Origin: Planctomycetota bacterium
GTDB lineage: Bacteria > Planctomycetota > B15-G4
Direction: 5' to 3'
DNA: 56,737 bases
NCBI GenBank assembly: GCA_003644265.1
Contig: QNBX01000008.1
Location: forward strand, 1-56,737
A model generated the notes under the pieces. It had not been told where the DNA came from. It did not search any database and saw only the letters and a list, made by a program, of their open reading frames with translations. The translations under genes and the position numbers were made by a program. Positions 28,271 through 37,572 of this stretch are shown one piece after another; position 1 is the stretch's first letter; each line of letters starts with the position of its first letter.

Positions 28271-31200
28271 ATGACCATGGGGCTCTCCCCGGCGCGCGTC
28301 CCGATCGCGACCCTGTTGATCCTGCTGCTCAGCGCGTGTGGCGGCGGCGGCGGGGGAGGCGGAGGCGGCGGCGGGGGCGGCGGGGGCGGTGGCAACGCGG
28401 CCAACCAGGTGACGTTTGACGGCTTCGGCTTCGAACTGACCGACGGCCTCACGACGACCACCCCGCCCATGGAGGACCCCAACGGCACGCCGCCCAGCGT
28501 GGGCGCACCGCTGGCGACGACGGTCGTGTTCCACTTCTCTGGAATCCCCGCGGGGCCCTTCGACCAGGCCTCGCTGCCGGTGTACACGACGCCGGGGCAG
28601 GTGCCCGTGTCCACCAGGCCCCCGGTGGGCGCTGGCACCATTCCCGCCAAGGGCACCTACGCCCTGCATGAGCACGAGGACGGCACGGCCAGCGTGGCCT
28701 TCTCGCCCTTTGTCCCCACGGCGGCGCTCGAGGCCGACTACACCGCGGACCCAGCGGCGGTGCCGGGGCTCATGCCCGGGAGCGTGTACACCGCGGCGGT
28801 CTCCGAGACGCCCGGGTCGGCCATCGGCAATCTGCTGGGTGGCGGCGGCAGCGTGAGCTTCGGCACCACCAGCAACCCGGCGGCGTTCTACCCCAAGGGC
28901 GAGTCCGACACCGCACCTCCGTTGCTGGTGGGCACGGACCCTGCGGACTTCAGCGACAACTTCCAGCCGGGCACGTACGCCGGCGATGACCCGGTGGTTC
29001 CCGTGACGCAGTTCCCCGACGGGCCGTCCGAGATCCTGCTCACGTTCGCCCAGCCCGTGATGCCCACCGAGGCCAACCTGGCGGGCAGCGACCTGGACGG
29101 GGACGGTCTGATCGACGCTTCGTTTTTCTTCGAAGCGCGGGCCACGCAGCTGCTGATCGGGCACCGTGTGCCCGCCGGGGCGCTGGGCTCGCCGGATGGC
29201 TTCGTCGCCCTCTCCGCCGTGGAGGACGGGCCCGGTGTGGTCGTGGCGCCCGACGGCAGCGACATCCTGTTGGCCGACGATGCACCCGCGGGCCTGGGGG
29301 CGCGTGGGGCTTCGTTGCCCGCGCCCATCGCCAGCCTCACCAGCGGCATCGACGCCGGCCTGCTCTACGCCGTGCTGGACGTGGACGGCGACAGCGACCT
29401 GTTCGCGGCCTTCGACCACCTGCTGGGCGATCCTGACTTTGCGGAGCAGGCGCTGGACGAGGCCGACGCCCAGGTCACGTTCAACACGGGGCTGGACGAA
29501 CTGGTGGGCCTGAGCACCCTGGTGGACGGGCGGCTGGTGGTCTACGACCGCAGCTCGCGCCGCATCCACGAGCTCATGCCGCAGGTCCAGCGCCGGCTGC
29601 CCACGGCGGGGTCTCCGCAACCCGAGGCGCCGAGGCTCTTGGCCCTGGGCGTGGGTGATGGCGACGTCGGTTTCCGCAGCGAGCCGCTCGAGCCTGCGGG
29701 TGTGGCCAGCGTGATGGATGTGCGTGACCTGGCGGTGGGCCCGGATGGGCACCTGTACGCCCTGGCCGTGATCGACGCCGACGGCACCCTGGCGTTGCTG
29801 CGTATGCAGCCCATCGATCCGGACGCGGACGGCATCTCCGAGCCGGGCGAGGGGCTCTTCAGTGGAGACGCCGAAGACCTGCTGCTGACCTTTGACGTGG
29901 ATTACGTCGATGTGGTCTTCGATGGCGCCCAACGCCTGTTGGCGCTCAACGCCGACGACGACAGCGTGGACGAGATCGACCTGGAGCTGGGCAAGCTCGG
30001 TGTGGTGGCTCACGACGTGGGGCGCTTCGGGAGCGGCCTGACGCCCAGCCCGGCCCGTGCCCTGGCGCTGGGCTGCATGGAGATCCAGAGCACCGTGACG
30101 CTCACGGCCAACAACGACGACGGCGCGGTGGTGGTCCTGACCACGCCTACGTTGCTGCCCATCGGCACGGAGCTGCGCATCATGCAGCGCCACAGCTTCG
30201 CGACCCTGGTGGGGGTCAGCGAATGGAACGCCGACCCGACTCGCGCTGTACCCGCCCTGGGCGCCCAGCAGCTGCTCACGGTGACCACGGCGGCGCCTGA
30301 GAGCCCGGACCCGACGTCCTTCGTTGACGACGTCTTCTTCGAGGAGTTCGCCGACAAGTCATTCGAGTCGCCCTCGCCCTCCACGGTGAGCCCCACGGCG
30401 CTGTGGGCTGAGCCGAACTCCACGGGCACGCCGTCTGGCGGCCTGCGCGCCTCGGTGGGTGTGACCGGCGTGGGCGTCCTGGGCAACTTCCTGCCCCTGC
30501 CCGACGGAAGCTTCAACACGAGCTTTGCCTACAAGCGCACCAGCAAGGCGCCCGAGATCACCTACGAGTACGAGCTGGGCAGCTATACCGTGTACCTGCT
30601 CGACACGGACGTGCAGCCCATGCCGCTGGCCAACGGAGCCACGCCCGGCGTGACCCAGGCTCTGAACGTGTATGGCGGCACCTTCGCCTTTCACGACTTC
30701 ATCGTGCCCGAGGGTGTGCGCCTGATCGTCCGCGGCACCCACCCGCTGCGCATCACGGCCACCGGACGGGTGGAGATTCGCGGGCTGATCGACATCGAGG
30801 GCACGGACGGCTTCAGCGACGACACCTTCGACTCGGGCTTCCTGCCGGTGCCCGGCGGCCCCGGTGGACCCAGCGGCGGCCGCGGCGGCGACGGTCACCC
30901 GACGCGCTTCGATCCGAGCGGACCCGGATCCATCGACCAGTACGTCACGCCCGAGACAGGGGAGCGCGGCTGGGGGCCGGTGTTCAACTCGTCGGGCTCC
31001 TTGCACTTTGCGCAGATCGGTGGATTTGGCGGGCTGTCGACCTTGGGCTACGACCCCTTCCCCAACGGCCTGCCCAAGGTGAACAACAGCGACAACAACG
31101 AGCACCATCGGCCTCCAGGGGGCGGCGGCGGCAGCTTCTATCAGCGCGGCATGCCGGCCCACGAGGGCTCGGGTGTCTACCTGGTGCAGTCCAGCAGCTC

Positions 31201-33214
31201 GTGGTACCCATTCAGCAACTGCACGCTGGACGACAAGATCTCCATGGCGCTCTACGGCAATGAAGAGAACCGTGTCGCTCAGTTGACGCCGAACACGCCG
31301 GTCCAGTGTGTCTACATGGTCGGAACGCCGTCGGAGCCCGAGCGCAAGAAGCCCGGTGGGCTGCCAGGTGATCTGGTCTTCGTGGACGGGGACGCGTCCA
31401 ACGACTTCATCGGCGAGGGCGGCGAACTGCCGGTGCTCATGGGTGGGCAGGGCGGCGGCGGCGGCGGTACGCGCATCGACTCCATGCGCCACGCGCTCTG
31501 GGCGATGGATGGCTTCGGGAACCCCGTCAGCCCGTTCCGGCCGCACTACCCGAGCCTGTTCCTGGGCGTCTACGTGTCGCCCACGCTGTTCGACGCCAAG
31601 CCTGGTGGCGGCGGCGGCGGCGGTGGCGCCTTCATGCTGCGCTCGTTCGGTGACATCCTCATCGGCAGGACGGGCCGCATCTCCGCCCGCGGCGGTCACG
31701 GCGGCGGAGGCGAGGTGGTCACGAACAGCAACTTCTCCGGCGGCGGCGGCGGCGGGGCGGGCGGCGCGATCTTGCTCCAGGCCGCGGGCTCCATCATCGT
31801 CGAGGCCGACCCGGGCCATCGCTCTGCTGGCTACCTGGACGGCGACGGCGACATGGGCGCGTCGATCGACGTGACGGGTGGCTTTGGCCGCGACGCGCGC
31901 ACGTCCCCCAGCGACATCGCCAACCTGCCCAAGTTCAGCTACGACTTCACACGCAGCGACGGTGGGCAGGGCGGCTTCGGGCTGATTCAGCTCCAGGTCG
32001 GAGACGGCAGCGGCCTGCCGCAGATCTCGGAGGGGGCGCACGTCTACGCGCGGCTGCGCCCTGTGCTCAAGCTGGGCAGTTGGACCGGCGACAGCACCTT
32101 CAAGCAGTCCGAGCACCTGTCGTTCAGCGGCAACAGCGGGCTTCCGAACAGCCTGCGCTACATCGAGATGCTGCACTATCGGGACTTCGAGCCCGAGGGC
32201 GGGCTGGTGCCGAGCGACAACTACTACGTGCTCAACGGCACCTACCCCCCGATCATCCCGAGCACCACCGGGGAGAACGGGCAGACGATCATCCACGAGT
32301 GGCCGGAAGGCTCGGGCGACCTCTGGTTCGATACGCCCATGATCTCGAGCCCCTTCAGCCAGGACAAGCTGGTGGTGGAGGAGCCGGAGCCAGCCAAGGT
32401 CATGAAGACCTACAACGGCTGGAACATCGCCTTCCAGGAGATCAACAACCCGTCGGATGATCCGGACTTCCCGAACACGCCGGGCACGACCTACCGGGAC
32501 GAACGGATCCCGCTCAGCATCTACCTGAACGAGCCCGACGGGACGCCCATGATGGTGGAGGTCGAGGGCGAGGACGAGCCGGTGTTCGATCCTCAGAACA
32601 TGGTGGATCGCCTGCCGCTGATCTCGCCGGCCATCACGCCGCCGCCCTTGGGGACCACCAGTGTGGGGACCAGCGCCTGGGTGGCGTTCAACGGCGCGGC
32701 GCTGCGGGCGCGGGATCTTCTGGGGCGCACTCCGCCCTTCTTTGAGCCCCTGCACGGAACCTACAACGCGGCCAACGGGGCGGTGCCGGCGGGCGCGGAC
32801 GGCATGCTGGTGCTGGCAGGCGCGGTGGCCGGCAAGCCCGCGCGTTTTGTGGACAACGCGGGCTTCTCCGACCCGGGCCTGCTGAACGATCCGCCCGCCG
32901 GAACGGACAACCCTCCCTACAACGACGTGAAGGCCGATGCGCCTGACGAGGGCATCGCTACGGACGACGTCGTCACCAACAACGCCTCCGTGGTGGTGGT
33001 GTTTCAGGGCGCGCACCCGGTGCGCCCGGGCAGCCTGGTGCCGGACAACGACACCCTGACCCCCTGGGTCTCGGACCTGACGGAGATCGACGGCCACGCG
33101 CTGGTGCGCTTCGCCGTGCACTTCGACCTGGACCAGGATCCGATCAATCTGCCCTTCGGACCCGACAGCCTGCGGCCGCAGGTCGACTGGGTGCGGCTGC
33201 GCACGCGCTACTGA
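28271..33214 (+). CDS. Giant glycine-rich surface lipoprotein
   Basis: The 1647-residue protein has a signal peptide ending LLILLLSAC (Cys about 23), followed directly by 18 consecutive Gly codons, a flexible tether beyond the lipid anchor. The N-terminal third has repeated beta-type segments (VVFHFSGIPAGPFDQASLPVY) like Ig- or propeller-type domains, with a dockerin-like calcium-loop feel at LDGDGLIDASFFF and DVDGDSDLFAAFD. The middle (about residues 810-1250) alternates short beta strands with Gly-rich loops (GGPGGPSGGRGG, GGGGGGGGAFMLRS, GGGGGGAGGAILLQAAGSI), resembling a right-handed beta-helix. No catalytic residues are evident. Probably a cell-surface structural or adhesion protein; this is inference from composition. 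Confidence 0.83.
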   Translation: MTMGLSPARVPIATLLILLLSACGGGGGGGGGGGGGGGGGGNAANQVTFDGFGFELTDGLTTTTPPMEDPNGTPPSVGAPLATTVVFHFSGIPAGPFDQASLPVYTTPGQVPVSTRPPVGAGTIPAKGTYALHEHEDGTASVAFSPFVPTAALEADYTADPAAVPGLMPGSVYTAAVSETPGSAIGNLLGGGGSVSFGTTSNPAAFYPKGESDTAPPLLVGTDPADFSDNFQPGTYAGDDPVVPVTQFPDGPSEILLTFAQPVMPTEANLAGSDLDGDGLIDASFFFEARATQLLIGHRVPAGALGSPDGFVALSAVEDGPGVVVAPDGSDILLADDAPAGLGARGASLPAPIASLTSGIDAGLLYAVLDVDGDSDLFAAFDHLLGDPDFAEQALDEADAQVTFNTGLDELVGLSTLVDGRLVVYDRSSRRIHELMPQVQRRLPTAGSPQPEAPRLLALGVGDGDVGFRSEPLEPAGVASVMDVRDLAVGPDGHLYALAVIDADGTLALLRMQPIDPDADGISEPGEGLFSGDAEDLLLTFDVDYVDVVFDGAQRLLALNADDDSVDEIDLELGKLGVVAHDVGRFGSGLTPSPARALALGCMEIQSTVTLTANNDDGAVVVLTTPTLLPIGTELRIMQRHSFATLVGVSEWNADPTRAVPALGAQQLLTVTTAAPESPDPTSFVDDVFFEEFADKSFESPSPSTVSPTALWAEPNSTGTPSGGLRASVGVTGVGVLGNFLPLPDGSFNTSFAYKRTSKAPEITYEYELGSYTVYLLDTDVQPMPLANGATPGVTQALNVYGGTFAFHDFIVPEGVRLIVRGTHPLRITATGRVEIRGLIDIEGTDGFSDDTFDSGFLPVPGGPGGPSGGRGGDGHPTRFDPSGPGSIDQYVTPETGERGWGPVFNSSGSLHFAQIGGFGGLSTLGYDPFPNGLPKVNNSDNNEHHRPPGGGGGSFYQRGMPAHEGSGVYLVQSSSSWYPFSNCTLDDKISMALYGNEENRVAQLTPNTPVQCVYMVGTPSEPERKKPGGLPGDLVFVDGDASNDFIGEGGELPVLMGGQGGGGGGTRIDSMRHALWAMDGFGNPVSPFRPHYPSLFLGVYVSPTLFDAKPGGGGGGGGAFMLRSFGDILIGRTGRISARGGHGGGGEVVTNSNFSGGGGGGAGGAILLQAAGSIIVEADPGHRSAGYLDGDGDMGASIDVTGGFGRDARTSPSDIANLPKFSYDFTRSDGGQGGFGLIQLQVGDGSGLPQISEGAHVYARLRPVLKLGSWTGDSTFKQSEHLSFSGNSGLPNSLRYIEMLHYRDFEPEGGLVPSDNYYVLNGTYPPIIPSTTGENGQTIIHEWPEGSGDLWFDTPMISSPFSQDKLVVEEPEPAKVMKTYNGWNIAFQEINNPSDDPDFPNTPGTTYRDERIPLSIYLNEPDGTPMMVEVEGEDEPVFDPQNMVDRLPLISPAITPPPLGTTSVGTSAWVAFNGAALRARDLLGRTPPFFEPLHGTYNAANGAVPAGADGMLVLAGAVAGKPARFVDNAGFSDPGLLNDPPAGTDNPPYNDVKADAPDEGIATDDVVTNNASVVVVFQGAHPVRPGSLVPDNDTLTPWVSDLTEIDGHALVRFAVHFDLDQDPINLPFGPDSLRPQVDWVRLRTRY
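28340..28393. repeat. GGN trinucleotide run coding 18 glycines
   Basis: Eighteen consecutive Gly codons, mostly ggc with some ggg, gga and ggt, directly after the lipobox Cys codon of the giant lipoprotein. Mixed codons suggest some selection for the peptide rather than only recent slippage. Confidence 0.9.
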
Positions 33215-33260
33215 GCCGCGCGCCGGCCAGGCCCTGCGCGTGACTGAGCGACGGGGCTTC

Positions 33261-35549
33261 CTACGGCTGGGGCAGGGTCCAGTTCCAGAGTTCGGTTCCC
33301 GCGGCGTCGCGCACGCTCACGTGCAGCTGGCGCGCTCCAGAGGGACCGCTGATGTCGATGCGGGCGTAGTTGCGCTGACCGACCCAGGTGCCCGGCACGC
33401 GCGCGGGGTGGGGTCCGTCGATGTCGCGGCTGGCGGCGCCCGCGGTGAGGGGCGAGCAGGTCAGCTCGTACATCTCGCCGCTGGGGCGCTGCAGGCGCAG
33501 CAGCTCCGACTGGTGCCGGTCGCCGCTCACGAACAGCAGGCCCTCGATCTGCTCCTGATCCAGGAACTCCAGGAACTCGTCGCGCTCGCCGGGGAAGCGC
33601 TGCCAGGCCTCGTAGTTGGCCACGGGGTTGAGCATCTGCCCGCCGCCTACGACCAGCTTGAAGGTGGCACGTGAGGCCCGCAGCGCGTCCCTCAGCCAGG
33701 CCATCTGACGCGCGCCGTACATGACCTTGTCGGGTCCGGCCGGCGTGGCGTTGGGCGCCCGGAAGCTGCGGTTGTCCAACAGGAACAGGTCGAGGTCGAG
33801 GTACGTCACCTGGCGGAATACGCCCGGCGCGTCGGCTCGGCCCAGCGCGGGCGAGGGCCAGTAGTCGGCAAAGATGTCGCGCGCGGCGTCGGCCAGCCCG
33901 AAGCTGCGGTCGCTGTCGTTGGGCCCGTAGTCGTGGTCATCCCAGAGGGCCAGATGCGTGCCGGTGCCCAGCAGCCGCTGTAGCTCCGGCAGCGCGCGCG
34001 TGTGGGCGTAGCGCTGGCGCATGCCCGCCTCGCTGCCCCAGTCGTCACCGCGGTAGTAGACGTTGTCGCCCAGCCACAGCATGAGGTCGGCGCGTTCGTC
34101 CGCCATGCGCTGCAGGATCTCGTAGCCACCGCCGTAGGGAGCGCCCGGGCGGTCGAACGCGGGGTCGTTCACGTACAGGCAGCTCCCCAGCAGGAGCGAG
34201 ATGGGGCGCGGCGCGTGGGGCTGCTCGGAGGAGCCACCGCGCCAGCGCCAGACGGGCAGGGTGTTCACGCGCAGGGGCCAGGGCGTGGCCACCCGCTCAC
34301 CGTCCAGGAACAGCTCGTAGCCGTAGCTCGTGCCTGGGGTCAGGCCCTCCAGATCGATGCGCGCCACCAGATCATCGGCCCGGGAGGTGGAGGCGGGCCC
34401 CACCAGGCGCGCCTCCGAGCGTTGGCCCAGAGGCCAGTGGGCCAGGTGCACCCGGGCGGGGCGTGTGGTCTGGAGCCAGATCGTCGCGGCGGTGGTGGCG
34501 GTCCAGGCGCTCATGGGGCCCGAGCGCAGCAGCGGGTGCCGCGTGTTGCCGGAGTCCGCGCGCGCCGCGGTGACGGGCACTGCGGCGGCCTGAGTGTCGG
34601 CCTGAGTGTCGGCGTGGGTGTCGGCGTGGGTGTCGGCGTGGGTTGCGGCCGGTGTTGCGGCCGGTGTTGCGGCGTCAGCGCGGGGGGATCCCGACAGGCG
34701 CGCCGTGAGCCGTTGGCGTTGGGTCTTGGGGGTGCTGGACCAGTCGTTGTCGAGCAGCGCGCCCAGCCAGTCGCCGTACATCGGGTTGGGCAGCATGATC
34801 CAGCTCGTGCCCCAGCGTTGGGCGTGGGCAGCGCTCGCCGCCGCCCGCGCCTCGACGCTGTCGCGCCCGATGTCGCTGCTGAAGTCGCCGCCGTTGTCAC
34901 CGATCAGCAGCAGCACGCGGTGCTCTGCGGCCACCCGCGCCCGGCGCGCGCTCTTGTCGGAGCTGGCGTCGCGCGGCAGCAGGTGTGAGCTGTCGGTCGC
35001 GAACGGAAACCCGTAGCGCTCCAGGTTGAGGCGCGTGGCCTCGGCCACCTCCGCGCGGCGGTTGGTGACGTAGAACACCTCGACCCCGAGCCGGGCAGCG
35101 TCCTGGCAGAACTCCAGGGCGCCCGGCACAGGCGTGGCCGCCGACTCGGCGCACCACGCGTTCCATTGCTCGATGTCGAACACGCGCTGTTGTTGCACCA
35201 GCCGCGCCTCGAACCAGTGGTTGTCGAGCACGGTCTCGTCCACGTCCAGGATCACGGCGGGGGGCAGACCGGGCGCCTCGAGCGGCGCGCCCGGCATGGC
35301 GTTCCAGCTCGGATCGTCGAGGGCCGCGCGCAGGCGCTCGCCGGCGGTGGTGTAGGCCTGCAGGCAGGCGGCTTGACGCTCGGCCGCGTGCTGCATCCAG
35401 AGCGTGGCGTCGAGCAACTCCAGCGAGCGCGGGGCGCTGGGGTTGCCGGGCGGCTCCGGCGTCTGCGACCGGAGCGTGGGGGCGCTCAGGGCGATGCTGA
35501 CGAACCCGACGAGCAGCAGCCGGCAGAGCAAGGGATGGCGGGCGGGCAT
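33261..35549 (-). CDS. Fused e(P4)/class B-C acid phosphatase and PhoD-like phosphatase, exported
   Basis: The 762-residue protein starts at ATG 35549 after GAGGA, with a signal peptide (LLCRLLLVGFVSIALS). Domain 1 (about 40-285) is a HAD acid phosphatase of the lipoprotein e(P4) type: nucleophile motif AVILDVDETVLDN (Asp102, Asp104), VFYVTNRR, and LLIGDNGGDFSSD. Domain 2 (about 340-762) is PhoD-like: LLLGSCLYV, LMLWLGDNVYY, LALWDDHDYGPNDSD and FVSGDRHQSE supply metal ligands. A repeat linker of Ala-Thr-His-Ala-Asp units joins them. One polypeptide thus carries two unrelated phosphomonoesterase/diesterase folds. A role in phosphate scavenging outside the cytoplasm is likely. It is divergent from a secreted EEP-family enzyme that could supply substrates. 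Confidence 0.88.
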   Translation of the reverse strand: MPARHPLLCRLLLVGFVSIALSAPTLRSQTPEPPGNPSAPRSLELLDATLWMQHAAERQAACLQAYTTAGERLRAALDDPSWNAMPGAPLEAPGLPPAVILDVDETVLDNHWFEARLVQQQRVFDIEQWNAWCAESAATPVPGALEFCQDAARLGVEVFYVTNRRAEVAEATRLNLERYGFPFATDSSHLLPRDASSDKSARRARVAAEHRVLLLIGDNGGDFSSDIGRDSVEARAAASAAHAQRWGTSWIMLPNPMYGDWLGALLDNDWSSTPKTQRQRLTARLSGSPRADAATPAATPAATHADTHADTHADTQADTQAAAVPVTAARADSGNTRHPLLRSGPMSAWTATTAATIWLQTTRPARVHLAHWPLGQRSEARLVGPASTSRADDLVARIDLEGLTPGTSYGYELFLDGERVATPWPLRVNTLPVWRWRGGSSEQPHAPRPISLLLGSCLYVNDPAFDRPGAPYGGGYEILQRMADERADLMLWLGDNVYYRGDDWGSEAGMRQRYAHTRALPELQRLLGTGTHLALWDDHDYGPNDSDRSFGLADAARDIFADYWPSPALGRADAPGVFRQVTYLDLDLFLLDNRSFRAPNATPAGPDKVMYGARQMAWLRDALRASRATFKLVVGGGQMLNPVANYEAWQRFPGERDEFLEFLDQEQIEGLLFVSGDRHQSELLRLQRPSGEMYELTCSPLTAGAASRDIDGPHPARVPGTWVGQRNYARIDISGPSGARQLHVSVRDAAGTELWNWTLPQP
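34589..34672. repeat. 12-bp tandem repeat in the linker of the fused phosphatase
   Basis: Seven 12-bp units (three variants: cctgagtgtcgg, cgtgggtgtcgg, ccggtgttgcgg) coding on the minus strand for Ala/Thr/His/Asp/Gln/Pro tetrapeptides (HADT, QADT, PAAT) between the two phosphatase domains. Confidence 0.82.
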
Positions 35550-35754
35550 GGCGAGTCCTCGGGGGCGCAGGCGCCGATTCTGTCAAAGCGCGCCCGTCGG
35601 CGCCCGTGCTCCCCGGGCCGCCGGCGAGGTGCGATCGCGGTCCCCGTGATAACTTGCAGTCGCCTCGGCCCCGATCGCAGGAGCCTGTGCCTGCGCTTGG
35701 CTGTGCCGGCCTGTCCTGCAGCCACCGTCTCCAGCCCGCCCAGGGACCCTCACC

Positions 35755-37320
35755 ATGATCACGCTCCGTCTGCCCCTGTGTGCCCTCGCCGCGCTGTTGC
35801 TGGCGCCCGTCACGAGCTCTCAATGGGATCCGGCCAACGGCGACTGGAGCAAGGAACAGTCCAGTGATCTGCGCGTCATGACCTGGAACGTGCAGGACGG
35901 GTTGTGCCGTTCCAACGCGAAGCAGAACAGCCTGGGTGACTGGCCCGGGCTGGTCACCATCGTGGCCTCCATGCAGCCCGACGTGCTGATCCTGCAGGAG
36001 TGCGCCGACAACAACGGCAACGGCACGGGCAGCGGCAGCGACTCGGTGAGTCAGCTCGAGGCCGTGCTCGAGATGTTCATGCACGGTGGCGCCGATACGT
36101 TCAACGGCGGCGTGCCCGTGACCTCGTATGTGCAGCTCTACGCGCCGGCCTACGACCTGCCCTACGTCTTTGTCAGCCCCACCAGCGATGGCTTCAACCG
36201 CGACGTGATCATGAGCCGCTATCCGTTTGGCGACGTGAACGGCGACGGCGCCGACGAGCACGCCGACTTCTTCCAGCTGGCCGATCTGTACGCGCCCGGT
36301 GGGGGCGGGGGCATCCGCGGTTTCCAGCACGCCGAGATCGATCTCCCGGACGGCATCTACGCCGGCGACCTGATCATGGGCAACAGCCACCTCAAGGCGG
36401 GCGGCGATGCCAGCGATCACGCCCAGCGCGTGGACGCGGCCATGAACATCGCCTACTACATCGACGCGCTGATGAACGGGCTCGGCAGCGGCGGTGCTGA
36501 CCCTAACGGCAAGGTGTTCCAGCCCGCTGCCAGCGCGCTGCCGAGCGCCGAGACGCTGGTCATTCTGGGCGGCGACTGGAACGAGGACGAGCTCGGCAAC
36601 GGCGCGACCAAGGGGCCGGCTGACTGGATCCGCTCGGCGGCGATCACCGGTGGCAGCGACGGCACCGACCGCGACCGCAGCGACATGACCTACGACGCGT
36701 CGGCCGACCTGTTCAACGGCTCCACCACCACGCAGGGCAGCGGCAGCAAGCTGGACTACCTCTGCTGGCAGGACTCCATCGCGAGCCTGCGGCGCAGCTG
36801 GGTCTTCAACAGCGCCACCGTGCCCGGCGGGGCCGTGCCGCAGGAGCTGGCGGGCTTCCCGATCAACCCCCAGCTGGCCAGCGGCTTCGCGTCCGATCAC
36901 CGTCCGGTGGTGGCCGACTTCATCCTGCCTCTGGCGGGCGTGTGCAGCGACCCGACCACGGACGTGGGCTTCGCCAAGGCGGGCAGCAGCGCCCTGGTGC
37001 CCCGCTTCTCGGCCTGCGGCGGCCTGGACTCGGGCGAGACGGCGGACTTCTTGCTGGAGGACGCCCTGCCCGGCGCCCAGGCCTGGCTCGTGATCGGCTT
37101 CAGCTCGATCTTCGCGCCCTTCTCCGGCGGCACGCTGGTGCCCACGCCCGACCTGTTGCTGGGGCCGCTGCCCGTGAGCGGCGCCGGCGAGGTGTCCATT
37201 GCCGCTGTGCCGGGTGGGGGCGGCCCCGCCGACGCCTGGGTGCAGTTCATCGTGCTCGACCCCGGCGCCAGCTTCGGTCGCGCCTTCAGCAACGGCCTCG
37301 AGGTGCCCTTCGGCCCGTAG
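35755..37320 (+). CDS. Secreted endonuclease/exonuclease/phosphatase (EEP) family protein with C-terminal sorting-like domain
   Basis: The 521-residue protein has a signal peptide (RLPLCALAALLLAPVTSSQ). The EEP catalytic domain spans about 38-395: RVMTWNVQDG (metal Asn), DVLILQECAD (catalytic Glu), DLIMGNSHLKAGGDASDH (catalytic His), LVILGGDWNEDE (Asp and Asn) and FASDHRPVVADF (terminal Asp-His). All key residues are present. EEP enzymes cleave phosphodiesters or remove phosphates from nucleic acids, inositol phosphates or lipids. Residues 403-521 match the C-terminal 119 residues of the protein encoded at 25740 without a gap. It is divergent from the fused phosphatase gene. Confidence 0.87.
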   Translation: MITLRLPLCALAALLLAPVTSSQWDPANGDWSKEQSSDLRVMTWNVQDGLCRSNAKQNSLGDWPGLVTIVASMQPDVLILQECADNNGNGTGSGSDSVSQLEAVLEMFMHGGADTFNGGVPVTSYVQLYAPAYDLPYVFVSPTSDGFNRDVIMSRYPFGDVNGDGADEHADFFQLADLYAPGGGGGIRGFQHAEIDLPDGIYAGDLIMGNSHLKAGGDASDHAQRVDAAMNIAYYIDALMNGLGSGGADPNGKVFQPAASALPSAETLVILGGDWNEDELGNGATKGPADWIRSAAITGGSDGTDRDRSDMTYDASADLFNGSTTTQGSGSKLDYLCWQDSIASLRRSWVFNSATVPGGAVPQELAGFPINPQLASGFASDHRPVVADFILPLAGVCSDPTTDVGFAKAGSSALVPRFSACGGLDSGETADFLLEDALPGAQAWLVIGFSSIFAPFSGGTLVPTPDLLLGPLPVSGAGEVSIAAVPGGGGPADAWVQFIVLDPGASFGRAFSNGLEVPFGP

Positions 37321-37572
37321 CTCTCGCCTGGGCGCTGCGGTCGCAGGGCGTCTGGTCTCGGTTCACGCCGGCCCGGCGTGGGGTCAGCGCCCGCGCTCGG
37401 TCGGCGTCGGGTCACGGATTCGACAGCGGGTCGTGGGCGCGTGGGGTCGTTGAATCGGCGATGATGCCCGCTCGTCCCGGGCAGGGCGGCGCCGTCGCGT
37501 ACCCCGCCCGCGGAGACCTCTCCCGGCCTCGGCGGCGCACGCCCCGACGGCCAACCCGCCGTGGAGTTCGCC

